Shown here: positions 29,940 through 40,850 of the stretch, piece after piece
How positions within the stretch are numbered: the stretch's first letter is position 1
Layout: each line of letters begins with the position of its first letter
Assembly: GCA_963575745.1 (NCBI GenBank)
Contig: CAUYUJ010016145.1
Location: 77,501 to 141,500 of the forward strand
Length of the DNA stretch: 64,000 bases
Reading direction: 5' to 3'
Source: Prorocentrum cordatum
Taxonomy: Eukaryota; Sar; Dinophyceae; Prorocentrales; Prorocentraceae
Notes under the pieces: generated by a model
The model's input: the letters and a program-made list of their open reading frames with translations, nothing else
Databases searched by the model: none
Told to the model about the DNA's origin: nothing
Program-made: the position numbers and the translations under genes

Positions 29940-31160
29940 ATGGCGCCGCACCGCCGCAGCGAAGACATGGAGTTCAGCAGCGACAGCGACGCGGCCGCGC
30001 CGGCCGCTGGCTGGAGCACCAGCAGGGTCCTCGGTTGCGCGGCGCTGGCGAGTGCCGCCTGCGCCGCGGGCGGCTTCGCGGCAGGTGGCGGCGCCAGCTC
30101 ACCAGGGGGTGGCCTCGCGGCCAGGCGCGAGTTGCTGCAGGTGCTGGCAAAGCCGGCGCGGGAGAAGTGCAGCGACGTGTCCGGGGATTGCTTCGATACT
30201 GCGTGCTGCGACGTGGCTGGCTTCACCTGCTTCGTGACGACCACGCCTGGCTCGGCCCAGTGCATGAAGAACTGCACGCCCAGCGAGACGACGGCCTGCG
30301 CGGTGCCTGTGCCCAAGGTCGGCGAGCCGATGTACTTAGACAACGCCGTAGCACCTGGAACATCGATGTATTGCTTCTCCGTTTACATGGCAGACACTGG
30401 CAGCGACGGCAAAACCGAGCGCCCGGACGAGCTGAACTTGCTGAAGGCGGCGTACGACAGGAAGATAGGCATCTTCGCGTGCGAGCAGTGGGGCATTTTC
30501 AGCGACAAGCCAGGCGACCTGGCCCCTGGCGTGCCCTTCGTGGCGGTGGACGACGCCGATGGTGACTTCCACATTCTCAAACGCAAGGAGACCGGCACCT
30601 GGATTAACACAGGATTGCACACACAGGTCTGGAAGGCGATCAGGGCGGCGGGAGACTACCAGCGCGCCAGCTGGGTGGTCAAGGTAGATTGCGATGCGGT
30701 GTTCTTTCCCAGCCGCTTGAGGCCCTTCCTTGCCTCCCAGGGCGAGCCTGGGAGCGGTGTGCCCGGCATCTACCTCGAGAACTGCAAATACTGTAAGTGG
30801 GGTTGGTTCGGGAACTTGGAGATCATGTCGCTGACTGCCGCCCAGACGCTGTTCCCGAACATCGAATGGTGCAAGCAGGTCCTGGATTGGAAAACGGGAG
30901 TGGAGGGCGGCAAGTACGGGCCGATGGGGGAGGACCTTTTCGCTCAGAGCTGCTTAGACGCCATGGGTGTGCGCCGCGGCGGGGCGTTCGACACTACTCT
31001 GGACGCGGCCTGCGAGGCGGATCGCCCAGAGGACCAGAAAAAGAACAAGAAATGGAGGCCTGACTGCACGGAGAGGAAGACCGCAGCATATCATCCCATG
31101 ATGAAGGTGGGTGATTACGTGAAGTGCTTCGAGAAGACGGTGGAGGCATTCGGGTACTGA
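29940..31160 (+). CDS. Type II membrane glycosyltransferase-like protein (retrogene)
   Basis: 406 residues, intact, intronless. The start was chosen as the first in-frame ATG after the spliced leader; the frame is also open upstream. Residues 1-29 are a short acidic cytosolic tail. About 30-50 form a small-residue hydrophobic segment (VLGCAALASAACAAGGFAAG), a likely signal anchor. 77-112 is a Cys-rich module (CSDVSGDCFDTACC ... CMKNC) resembling small carbohydrate-binding modules. About 170-350 looks like a GT-A type catalytic domain: GIFACEQWGIFSD, then VVKVDCDAVFF with a DCD (DxD) metal and sugar-nucleotide site at 250-252, then NCKYCKWGWFGNLEIMS and GPMGEDLFAQSCLD. Probable site is the Golgi or cell surface, acting on glycans; the exact family and substrate are unknown. 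The perfect leader, lack of introns and 21-bp target duplications show it was copied from mRNA. Confidence 0.85.
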   Translation: MAPHRRSEDMEFSSDSDAAAPAAGWSTSRVLGCAALASAACAAGGFAAGGGASSPGGGLAARRELLQVLAKPAREKCSDVSGDCFDTACCDVAGFTCFVTTTPGSAQCMKNCTPSETTACAVPVPKVGEPMYLDNAVAPGTSMYCFSVYMADTGSDGKTERPDELNLLKAAYDRKIGIFACEQWGIFSDKPGDLAPGVPFVAVDDADGDFHILKRKETGTWINTGLHTQVWKAIRAAGDYQRASWVVKVDCDAVFFPSRLRPFLASQGEPGSGVPGIYLENCKYCKWGWFGNLEIMSLTAAQTLFPNIEWCKQVLDWKTGVEGGKYGPMGEDLFAQSCLDAMGVRRGGAFDTTLDAACEADRPEDQKKNKKWRPDCTERKTAAYHPMMKVGDYVKCFEKTVEAFGY

Positions 31161-31486
31161 GTTCTTGGGAGACGCGCTCTGCGACTTACTTCGAAGAAGT
31201 GGCAGCGCAAGAGTTGTTGCCCGATACTCGTGCACGGATGTGTCATCAGCACGTTTTTTTGAGCTGCCACGAGTCAACGTCCTCGTGGCTGAGTGCTCGG
31301 TCGATGCGAGGCCCGTATCCTCCGAGGTGCGCTTGTGGTGGACCCGCGGCGCGCAATTAACATACAAATTATGACCTCTGGGATGTCGCCAGGGGGGAGA
31401 TGACTTCTCCTGCGGTGACCTATCGATGCCGACTGCCAAGCTGGAGGCCCTGAACCCATGAGTCGTCATGCCGGCCCACGGAAAAG
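31161..31486 (+). other. Retrogene 3' untranslated region
   Basis: 326 nt between the stop codon and the right target duplication. It ends in GGCCCACGGAAAAG; the short AAAA may be all that is left of a poly(A) tail. Confidence 0.7.
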
Positions 31487-31507
31487 AAGAGGCCCCCACG
31501 AGAGCCC
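31487..31507 (+). other. 3' target-site duplication of the retrogene
   Basis: Perfect 21-bp match to 29787-29807. It defines the inserted segment as 29808-31486 (1679 bp). Confidence 0.9.
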
Positions 31508-31932
31508 AGGGACGCTCCATTGGGGCTGATGAGATTCCCTGAGCCTTTTTGAACATTGCTTGGAAGGCCATCGGGGGGTACTGGAATCGGTTTGGGCGGG
31601 TTGGGATTCCCAGAGGACCACGGGAGAAACGCTGGAAGCAGCTAGGAATTCCGGCAATTGTTGGGCTGGGCCCTTGAAGACTCCGACCATCTCGAGTTTT
31701 AGGGCACGCCGCTTCATGCTAAATGCACGGTGAGGATCTTCATCCTGTCCTCCCCTCGCTCCACATCAGCTCTGTCCGACTGACGCCAGCCTCCACGCCA
31801 TCATCAGGATAGGGCGCGGCGCTTTCTGGGCTCGGAATTGGCACGCGGAGTCATACTCAATCACGCGAGGCATGGTCGAGGCCGAGCTGCGCCTCACCAG
31901 GATCGGTGAGCGCCGTGCCGAAAGTTATCTTG
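31508..31932. other. Unassigned DNA
   Basis: Continuation of the pre-insertion locus. No gene or repeat recognised. Confidence 0.4.
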
Positions 31933-33228
31933 GCGAAGGACCCAACCATATGCAGTTGTGAGTAACGCGTTGTGCGTGCCGCTTTCGGTGGAGTTTCCTA
32001 TAGGGCCACGAAACTCGTGAGGGACGTGTCGTCATGGGTGGGGGGGACGCATGCGCGCGGTGCCACCGGGGCCTTCGGTGGGGCTCCCTCTGGGCCACGA
32101 TACGCTGTACTGGGCGTGGCGGACGCATGCAGGCGGTGCCCATCGCTGGAGCTCCCGATGAGGCCACGCAACGCTGCACTAGTTGGGGAAGACGCACGCG
32201 GGCGGTGCCACTGGGGTCTTTCTGTGGAGCTCCCTACGGGGCCACGAAACGCTGTACTGGGTAGTGGCCGACGCGTGCGGGCGGTGCCAGTGGGGGCTTC
32301 GGTGGGGCCCCCTTATGGGGCCACGAAACGCTGTACTCGGAGGGGGGGACGCATGCGGGGGGTGCCACTGGGGCTTTCGGTGGAGCTCTCTATCGGCCCA
32401 CGAAACGCTGTACTGGGTGGGGGGTCGCATGCGGGCGGTGCCACTGGAGGTCCGTACGGGGCCACGAAAGGCTGTACCGGGTGGGGGGGCGCATGCGGGC
32501 GGTGCCACTGGGGCTTGGTGGAGCTCCTAATCAATGGGGCCGCGAAATGCAATACTGGGTGGTGGACGACGCACGCGGGCGGTGCCACTGCGGTCTTTCG
32601 TAGGGGCCACGAAACACTGTGCTGGGTGGTGGTTGACGCATGCGGGCGGTCCCACTGGGTCCATCGGTGGAGTTCCCCATGGGGCCACGAAACGCTGTAC
32701 TGGGTGGTGGCTGACGCATGCGGGCGGTCCCACTGGGACCCTCGATGGAGCTCCCTATGGGGGCACGAAACGCTGTACTGGGTGGGCGAAACGCGGGGCT
32801 GTGCTGGGTGGTGGTTGACGCATGCGGGCGGTTGACGGGAGGAGGGAGGAGGGAGGGGACGAGGAGGCGGGAGGAACGCGGGGACCGTCTCTTCAAAACG
32901 AGGACCCAACACCATAGGACTGTTGGGACAAAGGTCGCACTCGGGGCGCGCCCGCAGCACGCCCGCAGAGAGGGGCGGCAGTTCCGCAGCCTCGTCCTCA
33001 GGGCAAGTGCGCTCCTGGGAGACGCCCCTCCGGCAAACATGCCCACGAGGGTCGGGGCGCACGGAGGCTCCCGTTCAAGCAGGGCAGGTGCGCTCCTGGG
33101 AGACGCCCCTCCAGCAAACATGCCCACGAGGGTCGGGGCGCACGGAGGCTCCCGTTCAAGCATCCGGTAGATCTGGCTGCCGGCGGCAAAACCGCCACCG
33201 CGCCAGCGAAGCACTGGAAGGGATAAAT

Positions 33229-33235
<7 letters not shown>
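31933..33235 (+). repeat. DR-5 dispersed element, copy 1
   Basis: Starts with CATATGCAGTTGTGAGTA, continues as a minisatellite of about 75-bp units (31975-32835) with ATGCGGGCGGTGCCACTGGG, GTGGAGCTCCCTATGGGG and CCACGAAACGCTGTACTGGG, and then has a 3' block GTCTCTTCAAAACGAGGACC (about 32888). Copy 2 at 42473-43435 has the same three parts. The 81-bp duplication and the A-rich tail follow. No credible gene; frames through it mirror the repeat. Confidence 0.8.
33001..33162 (+). repeat. 81-bp tandem duplication
   Basis: 33001-33081 is repeated at 33082-33162 with about two differences (GTGCGCTCCTGGGAGACGCC ... CGGAGGCTCCCGTTCAAGCA). Confidence 0.95.
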
Positions 33236-34257
<1,022 letters not shown>

Positions 34258-34279
34258 ACCGCAGTCACTTTGACTCAAG
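34258..34279 (+). other. Decayed spliced-leader relic of CTP synthase
   Basis: 17 of the 21 fixed leader positions match, and all four differences are transitions. The first (variable) base is A. It sits 28 nt before the start codon, where an mRNA leader would be. Confidence 0.8.
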
Positions 34280-34307
34280 ATCTGGGCTCAGCGCGGGAGG
34301 CTTCTCC

Positions 34308-36368
34308 ATGACCTCGGACATGCAGGCTACAGATGGCACTCCTGCACCGGCTCGCAAGAGGGAGCTGGTGGCGGGGTCCAGCAGCCCGGGCCTGGGGCCG
34401 TCGCAGCCCGGCCAGCCAGCCTCGAAGGCGCCCCGTGTCCTCTCGGCGCAGGTCTCGGCGGAGGGCCGCTTCCCGCCGTGCTCGCCGCCACCGCTGGACG
34501 AGTTCGACGAGCTCCTTCGCAGCGGGTTTGCCCCGCCGGCGTCGCCAGCGACGGCGGCGTTCCACCCGTCGGTGGACAAGGGCGTGAAGTACGTGGTGGT
34601 CTCGGGTGGCGTGTGCAGCTCCCTGGGCAAGGGCGTCGCCACCTCCTCCATCGGCGCGCTCCTGCGCGGGCACGGGTTCCGAGTCACCGCGATCAAGCTG
34701 GACCCGTACATCAACATAGACGCGGGCCTGATGAGCCCGTACGAGCACGGAGAGGTGTACGTTCTCAACGACGGTGGGGAGACAGACTTGGACCTGGGCA
34801 ACTACGAGCGCATGATGTTCCTGTCGCTGAACAGAGGGAACAACCTGACCACGGGGAAGGTGTACGATCATGTCATCCGTAAGGAGCGTCGCGGAGACTA
34901 CTTGGGAAAGACGGTTCAGGTCGTGCCCCACATCACTGGCGCGATCATCGATTGGTTGGACACGGTGGCAAAGGAGCCATGCGACGGCTCCACCTTCCGC
35001 CCGCAGGTCTGCATGATCGAGCTCGGCGGCACGGTCGGCGACATAGAATCCATGCCTTTCATCGAGGCCATCCGCCAGCTCAAGTTCAACCTTCCCGAAA
35101 ATTCGGTGGCGTGGTGCCATTGCTCTTATATCCCCGACATGAGCGGACAGAAAACCAAGCCCACGCAGCACTCGGTCAAGACGCTGCTTTCGCTGGGCCT
35201 TCAGCCAGACATACTCCTGTGCCGGAGCAAGGAGCCAGTGAAGGAGGAGACGAAGAAGAAGCTCTCCAATTGGTGCAACATGCAGCAAGGGAGGATTATC
35301 AGCTGCCACGACGTCGGCAATCTTTTCAGGGTGCCAGATGTCCTCGCCAGCCAGCACCTCGTAGGCATACTGAACGGCGTGCTGCGCCTGGACGAGCTGA
35401 ACGTGTCGGCCATCCCCGCAGCTGCGAGGGACCGCACCCTGCGGTCTCTCGCCGACTGGAACAAGTTTGCAAACGAGGTAGACCAGGCAGAGAAGGCGAG
35501 GCCAGTCGTCATCGCATTCGTCGGCAAGTACAACAAGGGCGGAGGTGATGCGTACCAGTCCGTCCTCGCGGCCCTGCATCACTCCGCCGTCTCCGTGTCC
35601 AGGAAGCTCCAGGTCGAGTGGATCGACGCGGTGGACCTGGAGCTGCCCGCCGCCGGCGAGCCCAAGACGGAGGAGAGATTGGCAAAAGCCAAGGCCGCAG
35701 AGGACAGGCTGCGCGCCGCAGACGGCATCTTCGTGCCGGGCGGCTTCGGGGACAGGGGCATCGAGGGCAAGGCCCGTGCGGCAGGCCTTGCGCGGGAGTG
35801 GAAGAAGCCGTACTTTGGCGTGTGCCTCGGCATGCAGGTGGCCTTGATACAGTTCGCGCGTGACCTGCTGGGGCACGCGGACGCGACGAGCGAAGAGTTC
35901 GACAAAGACAAGAAATCGAAGAACCACGTGGTCGTATACATGCCGGAGATATCCAAGGAAACCATGGGCGCCAACATGCGGCTCGGGGCACGGTGGGTAG
36001 AGTTTCCCAATCCGTCTTCCTCGTTCGCATCAGCGCTGTACGGCGGGGCCAACAAGGTCATGGAGCGCCACCGACACAGGTACGAGTTCAACGTAAAGTA
36101 CAAGCAGGAGTTCGAGAGCAAAGGCCTTATCTTCTCTGGGCAGGACGAGTCGAAGGAGCGCATGGACATCATCGAGTTGCCCTTTGACCAGCACCCGTTC
36201 TACCTGGCCTGCCAGTTCCACCCCGAGTACAAGTCCCGCCCTGGGCAGCCATCGCCGCCCTTCTTCGGCTTCGTCGCGGCGGCGTGTCGGCCAGACAAGG
36301 TGCAGGACATGGTGACCAGTTGCCGCCAAAATGGTACGAACCCGCACTGGACGCCTTTTGTCCTGTGA
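34308..36368 (+). CDS. CTPS: CTP synthase (glutamine-hydrolysing)
   Basis: Makes CTP from UTP, ATP and glutamine, the last step of de novo pyrimidine nucleotide synthesis, in the cytosol. 686 residues, intronless. Start: first ATG after the spliced-leader relic. Residues 1-91 are a Pro/Ser-rich extension not typical of the family, whose members are usually about 530-600 residues. The synthetase domain starts at about 92 with KYVVVSGGVCSSLGKGV (P-loop), then KLDPYINIDAGLMSPYEHGE and ELGGTVGDIESMPF. The class I glutamine amidotransferase domain carries the catalytic Cys at 506 (GVCLGMQ), and His638 and Glu640 (FHPEY). All key residues are intact. The leader relic and absence of introns suggest an old retrocopy, though it may well be the working gene. 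Confidence 0.97.
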   Translation: MTSDMQATDGTPAPARKRELVAGSSSPGLGPSQPGQPASKAPRVLSAQVSAEGRFPPCSPPPLDEFDELLRSGFAPPASPATAAFHPSVDKGVKYVVVSGGVCSSLGKGVATSSIGALLRGHGFRVTAIKLDPYINIDAGLMSPYEHGEVYVLNDGGETDLDLGNYERMMFLSLNRGNNLTTGKVYDHVIRKERRGDYLGKTVQVVPHITGAIIDWLDTVAKEPCDGSTFRPQVCMIELGGTVGDIESMPFIEAIRQLKFNLPENSVAWCHCSYIPDMSGQKTKPTQHSVKTLLSLGLQPDILLCRSKEPVKEETKKKLSNWCNMQQGRIISCHDVGNLFRVPDVLASQHLVGILNGVLRLDELNVSAIPAAARDRTLRSLADWNKFANEVDQAEKARPVVIAFVGKYNKGGGDAYQSVLAALHHSAVSVSRKLQVEWIDAVDLELPAAGEPKTEERLAKAKAAEDRLRAADGIFVPGGFGDRGIEGKARAAGLAREWKKPYFGVCLGMQVALIQFARDLLGHADATSEEFDKDKKSKNHVVVYMPEISKETMGANMRLGARWVEFPNPSSSFASALYGGANKVMERHRHRYEFNVKYKQEFESKGLIFSGQDESKERMDIIELPFDQHPFYLACQFHPEYKSRPGQPSPPFFGFVAAACRPDKVQDMVTSCRQNGTNPHWTPFVL

Positions 36369-37343
36369 GTGTGACGCGTTCGCTCGGCTGTCAGACAGGC
36401 TGCGTGCAGACAGTCCGCCGAGTATGAGACCGCCGTGCGTTCGGACTCTGTGCCGAGCACTTGTATCAGGGTCTTGGTAAGAAGGGGAATTGAGGAGGTC
36501 AGGGAAAATGTGGGTGGAAGGAGGGCCGAATTGGCCGTGAGCGCACGGTGGCCGTTGGGGTAGTCGTTGGTGCGGTAGGCTTCCTACCGAGCAGACGGCG
36601 GGTGTACTACCGTTTGCTCAGTGGCTCCAGGTGTGGCTGTGGGTAACGGCTGTGCCGATCTGGCTTCCGATTTATGGGTGGGATTATGCGCACGAGTCTC
36701 GTTCTGACGGTCATCTCTGTCCTCCTTCGTCTTGTTGTTCCCCGTCTTTCATTATGTTCTGTTGGCTGGAGGCCGACAATCTTTCTGAGGACAGAAGGGC
36801 TCACAAAACCGTGCCCAGGGCGAGTGCCCCGCACTCGAAAGGCTGTGTCCATTCTCTGATATGTCCACTCTCTCTGTCTCTCTCCCGCAGTCCACTTCGA
36901 GTTCAACTTCCCACTCCCCCTCCCTTGCTATTTGTTGGTTCTCCCGTCGTCACGCGCGGCTCCAACCCCACATTGGCCACAGTGGCCACCAAGGTTGAGG
37001 TAGGTGCCCCCCACGGTAGTTCGAGGCTGCCAGCGGCGTCTTAGGGCATGTGACTAGAGTTGTTCTCAGCAGATGGAAAAAAAGCCCCCTAGAAGAGGCA
37101 AGCTGGAAGACATTCTCCAAATGCCATCGCGATCACCCAGGTTTCGTGCGGGCTTGTTGGCAAACCCTCTGCCGACCGCCTCCCCCGCTGTCCGCCGCTG
37201 GGCCGCCGCCGGGGGCGTCTGCAGGCGGCCCCCTGGAGGCTTCTGGAGCGACGATGATTCCGACCTCGGCGATGGTGGTAAGACTCGGGCTTCCCGGGTG
37301 GCCGAAGGATCGCCTTGGTGCCCAGTGCCCTTCTCCAAGCATG
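36369..37343. other. Region downstream of CTP synthase
   Basis: No gene recognised. A CTCTCTCTGTCTCTC stretch lies at about 36868-36888. No target duplication of the CTP synthase insertion could be found. Confidence 0.5.
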
Positions 37344-37465
37344 GAACGAAGGGTTGCAAAAAAACCCTAGAACGAAGGGTTTTTTTTGCAACCCTTCCCT
37401 AGAACGAAGGGTTTTTTTGCAACCCTAGGTTTTTTTGCAACCCTTCGTTTTGCAACCCTTCGTTC
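37344..37465. repeat. Cluster of direct and inverted GAACGAAGGGTTGCAAA units
   Basis: The unit occurs in both orientations several times. The outer pair, 37344-37361 and 37448-37465, is a near-perfect inverted repeat, and inner units (AGAACGAAGGGTTTTTTTTGC) repeat directly. It can form nested hairpins. Confidence 0.85.
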
Positions 37466-37663
37466 AAGGGTGGGCCTCCTGCCGGCCTCGGGGGCCCCCC
37501 CCCCGGGAGATTCCACGGCGCGCCGCCCCTCGGAGGCTCCTAGGGCCCCCCCCCCCCCCCGCGGGAGGCGCCCGGCGGAGGCTCCCGGAGGGGCGGTGCG
37601 GAGCCAGGTCGCCGCGAGGCGGATCTGCCCCCGAGGTCTCGTGGGCGCCGCGTAGAACTCAGG
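37466..37663. other. GC-rich spacer with C runs
   Basis: Contains C homopolymers (about 37497-37504 and 37546-37560). No gene. Confidence 0.5.
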
Positions 37664-37825
37664 AGGGAAAAAAACACAGACACAATTCATCGTCGATTCC
37701 CCCGGAAATATGGGAAAATATGGGAAGTGTGGGGGGAAGACAAAAAGCCCAGAAAATATTGGAAAAGATGGGGAATCTTTTTATTTGTGTGTATTTATTT
37801 GTGTGTCCTTGGGCCCCTTGAGGAA
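37664..37825 (+). repeat. DR-3 dispersed repeat, copy 2
   Basis: GGGAAAAAAACACAGACACA, TCATCGTCGATTCCCCC, GGGAAGACAAAAAGCCCAG and TTGTGTGTATTTATTTGTG align with 22214-22375. Confidence 0.85.
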
Positions 37826-38307
37826 CGGATGCCGCAGTCCTGCCTGCTGCGGGTAGGCTCTCCGTCCTCCGCCTCATCCCCCTCATGGCCCACAGACAGG
37901 CCAGAGCTCGAGGGCAGGAGGGCAGGAGGATGCAGCATGCTCACGGCAGTGCCTGTCTGGCTTCGGCCATTCGGGGCTTCGTGGCAGCATCTTCACACGC
38001 CGCGTGCCCGCATGGGCGGCGGAACGGGGAATGCCGCGCGCCAGCCGTTGGCCCTGATAGGAGGGCGGCGTCACCGCTTCGCGGTTGCACTGCCGAGATC
38101 TCGCCCTAGTGTCGTGCGGTGCCGTGTGCGGTTGTTGTTGTTGAATTCCCACTATTGAAAAATAATTATTGTTGATCCCCCCCTTCGGTACACATTGTAT
38201 TTGTCAATTGACGTGCCCCTCCCAGCGCTCGAACCCTGTTTTTTATTAGGGAAAGTCTTCCTCATCAAATTGTGTTGTTGGCCCCCGGTTTAAAACAACA
38301 ACGGTTC
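37826..38307. other. Unassigned DNA
   Basis: No gene or repeat recognised. Confidence 0.4.
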
Positions 38308-38515
38308 CCGCTTGATATTTCTTCGAAATTTACTCAGGTCCCCCGCTCCCGCTTAAGACTTCCTCGCAATTTACTCAAGAATCGCGCTCCCGCCTGAGAA
38401 TTCCTTGCAATTTACTCAGGCACCGCCCTCTTGCCATTCAGGAACCGCGCGTTCGTTGGGGACTTCCTCGAAGTTACTTAAGAATCGCTCTCTCGCTGGA
38501 AACTTCCTGGCCAAT
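38308..38515 (+). repeat. Tandem array of about 47-bp units
   Basis: Four to five diverged units with CGCTCCCGC.T.AGA.TTCCT and GCAATTTACTCA blocks. Confidence 0.75.
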
Positions 38516-38559
38516 CACGCAGAACTCACGATCGATCCGCCCGCTTGGCCCGCCCGTCA

Positions 38560-39304
38560 GGGTCATACCCTTCGTGCCCCCTGCTCGCTCGCGCCCTTTG
38601 TGCCTCATTGCTGCCCTCTGTGGCCCCTCCCCTTGTGGCCCAGTCGCTGCCATTCGTGGCCCCGCTGCTGCCCTTTGTGGCCCATACATATATATATATA
38701 TATATACACACACACGCCCTTCGTGGCCCCCAGTCACTCGTGCCCTAAGTGGCCCCATTGCTGTCCTGGCCCCGCTGTTGCCCTCAGTGGCCCCGCTGCT
38801 GCCCTTCGTGGCCCCAGTGTAGCCCCGTGTGCCTCCCCCCCCGCTGCCCTCAGTGGCCCCCTCGCTGCCTTTTGTGGCCCATATTTTCGCCCTTCGTGGC
38901 CCCCAGTCGCTCGTGCCTTCAGTGGCCCCGCTGCTGCCCTTCGTGGCCCCAGCGTAGGCCCTTTGTGGCCCATATATACGCCCTTCGTGGATCCCAGTCG
39001 CTCGTGCCCTCGGTGGCCCCATTGCTGCCCTTCGTGGCCCCAGTGTAGCCCCGTGTGCCTCCCCCCCGCTGCCCTCAGAGGCCCCCTCGCTGTCCTATGT
39101 GGCACATATATTCGCCCTTCGTAGCCCCCAGTCGCTCGTGCCCTCAGTGGCCCCATTACTGACCTTCGTGGCCCCGGCGTACGCCTTTTGTGGCTCATAT
39201 ATACGCCCCTCGTGGCCCACAGTCGCGTGTGCCCTCAGTGGCCCCATTGCTGCCCTTCGTGGCCCCGCTGCTGCCCTCAGTGGCCACCTCGCTGCCCTTG
39301 TGGC

Positions 39305-39342
<38 letters not shown>

Positions 39343-39840
39343 GCCCTTCGTGGCCCCCACTCGCTCGTGCCCTCAGTGGCCCCATTGCTGCCCTTCGTGG
39401 CCCCCCGTCGCTTGCGCCCTCAGTGGCCCCGTTGCTGCCCTTCGAGTCCACAGCGTAGCTCTTGGTGGCCCCCTTGCTGCCCTCTGCGGCCCCGTCAATG
39501 CCCTCAGTGGCCCCATTGCTGCCCTTCGTGGCCCCCAATCGCTCGTGCCCTCAGTGGCCCCATTGCTGTCCCCGCTGCGGCCCTCAGTGGCGCCCATCGC
39601 CGCCCTTTGTGGCCCCGTTGCTGCCCTTGGTGGCCCATGTGTGCGCCCTTCGTGGCCCCCGCTCGCTTGTGCCCTCAGTGGCCCCATTGCTGCCCTTCGT
39701 GGACCCGTTGCTGCCCTCAGTGGCCCCCATCGCTGCCCTTTGTGGCCCATATATACGCCTGTCCCCCAGTCGCTCGTGCCCCCAGTCGCTCGTGGTCCTT
39801 CGTGGCCCCCAGTCGTTCGTGCCCGACCCGCCCCTTAGGG
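38560..39840 (+). repeat. GTGGCCC satellite array
   Basis: About 1.3 kb of degenerate 21-24-bp units, roughly GCTGCCCTTCGTGGCCCC, alternating with TCGTGCCCTCAGTGGCCCC and punctuated by CATATATACGCCC and TA microsatellites (38690-38706, 39308-39340). Frames through it spell Trp-Pro repeats and are not genes. Confidence 0.95.
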
Positions 39841-40276
39841 TCCGCCCGCGGGTCTGCAGGCCCCGCCCGCCCGACCCGCCCGTAGGGAACCGTTGCCCGA
39901 CCCAACCGTCCGGGCCTGCCGCTTGTTTTCCGGATCCTCTCTTAGGCCCCCCTAATCTCTCTCGTCCGCAGTTTTGTTCCCTCCCTCTTGTCCCTTGCCT
40001 CCCTCCCTTCCCCCACTCCTTTCCTCCTCGCTTTTTTGTTGCTCTCTCTCTCTCTCTCTCTCTCTTTCTGTCGCTCTCTCTGTCTCTCTCTTTTTCTTTC
40101 TATATATATATATATATATATGTGTATCCTTTCACACTCCTCGTGCTCTTTTAGAGGCTGCGCCCAATACACGTGGCAGATCAGGAAGAGGTACCCCCCA
40201 GAGGGGGTACGATCGAAGACGAAGAGGGCGGGTATACGTGGTGAGGTACGCGTGAGCAGATAAGACCGAACAGTCT
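39841..40276. other. Unassigned DNA with CT and TA microsatellites
   Basis: CTCTCT run at about 40041-40098 and TATA at 40101-40121. The remainder is not recognised. Confidence 0.5.
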
Positions 40277-40440
40277 TAAAATGTTTGTTGTTGGTAGTGG
40301 TGGTGGTGGTTTTGTTGTTGTTGTTGGTGGTGGTGATGGTTTTGTTGTTGGTGGTGGTGGTGTTGGTGTTGGTGTTAGTGTTGTTGTTGGTGGTGGTGGT
40401 GGTGTTGTTGGTGGTGGTGGTGGCGGTGGTGGTGTTGTCG
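40277..40440 (+). repeat. GGT/GTT triplet repeat
   Basis: About 160 bp of TTGTTGGTGGTGG-type repeats. Confidence 0.95.
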
Positions 40441-40574
40441 TCCGCCCAGACTCCAGGGCGGCGCTGGTGGCGCTGGTGCGAGGCCGTGTCAAGTGGCTCT
40501 ATCGCGCCCCAGCGCCAGCAGCGCTTCGAGTTCATCGCCCAGTGCAGGCGCAGTCACTCGGAAGCTGCGTAGGA

Positions 40575-40754
40575 TCCTCGTCCTCCTCCTTCTCCTCCTC
40601 CTCCTCCTCCCCCCTCCTCCTCCTCCTCCTCCTCCTCCTCCTCCTCCTCCTCCTCCTCCTCCTCCTCCCTCCCTCCTCCTCCTCCTCTGTCCTCCTCCGA
40701 CATCCTCCCTCGTCGTCGTCCTCTTCCTCCTCCTCCTCCTCCTCCTCCTCCTCC

Positions 40755-40845
<91 letters not shown>

Positions 40846-40850
40846 TCTTT
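40575..40850. repeat. (CTC)n tract followed by (CAT)n tract
   Basis: CTC triplets to about 40755 pass into about 30 CAT/ATC triplets at 40756-40846. A two-step compound microsatellite. Confidence 0.95.

Noticed and set aside
38560-39840. Regularly spaced short repeats resembling a CRISPR array
   Set aside because: Units are degenerate and contiguous without unique spacers, and the genome is eukaryotic; it is a satellite.
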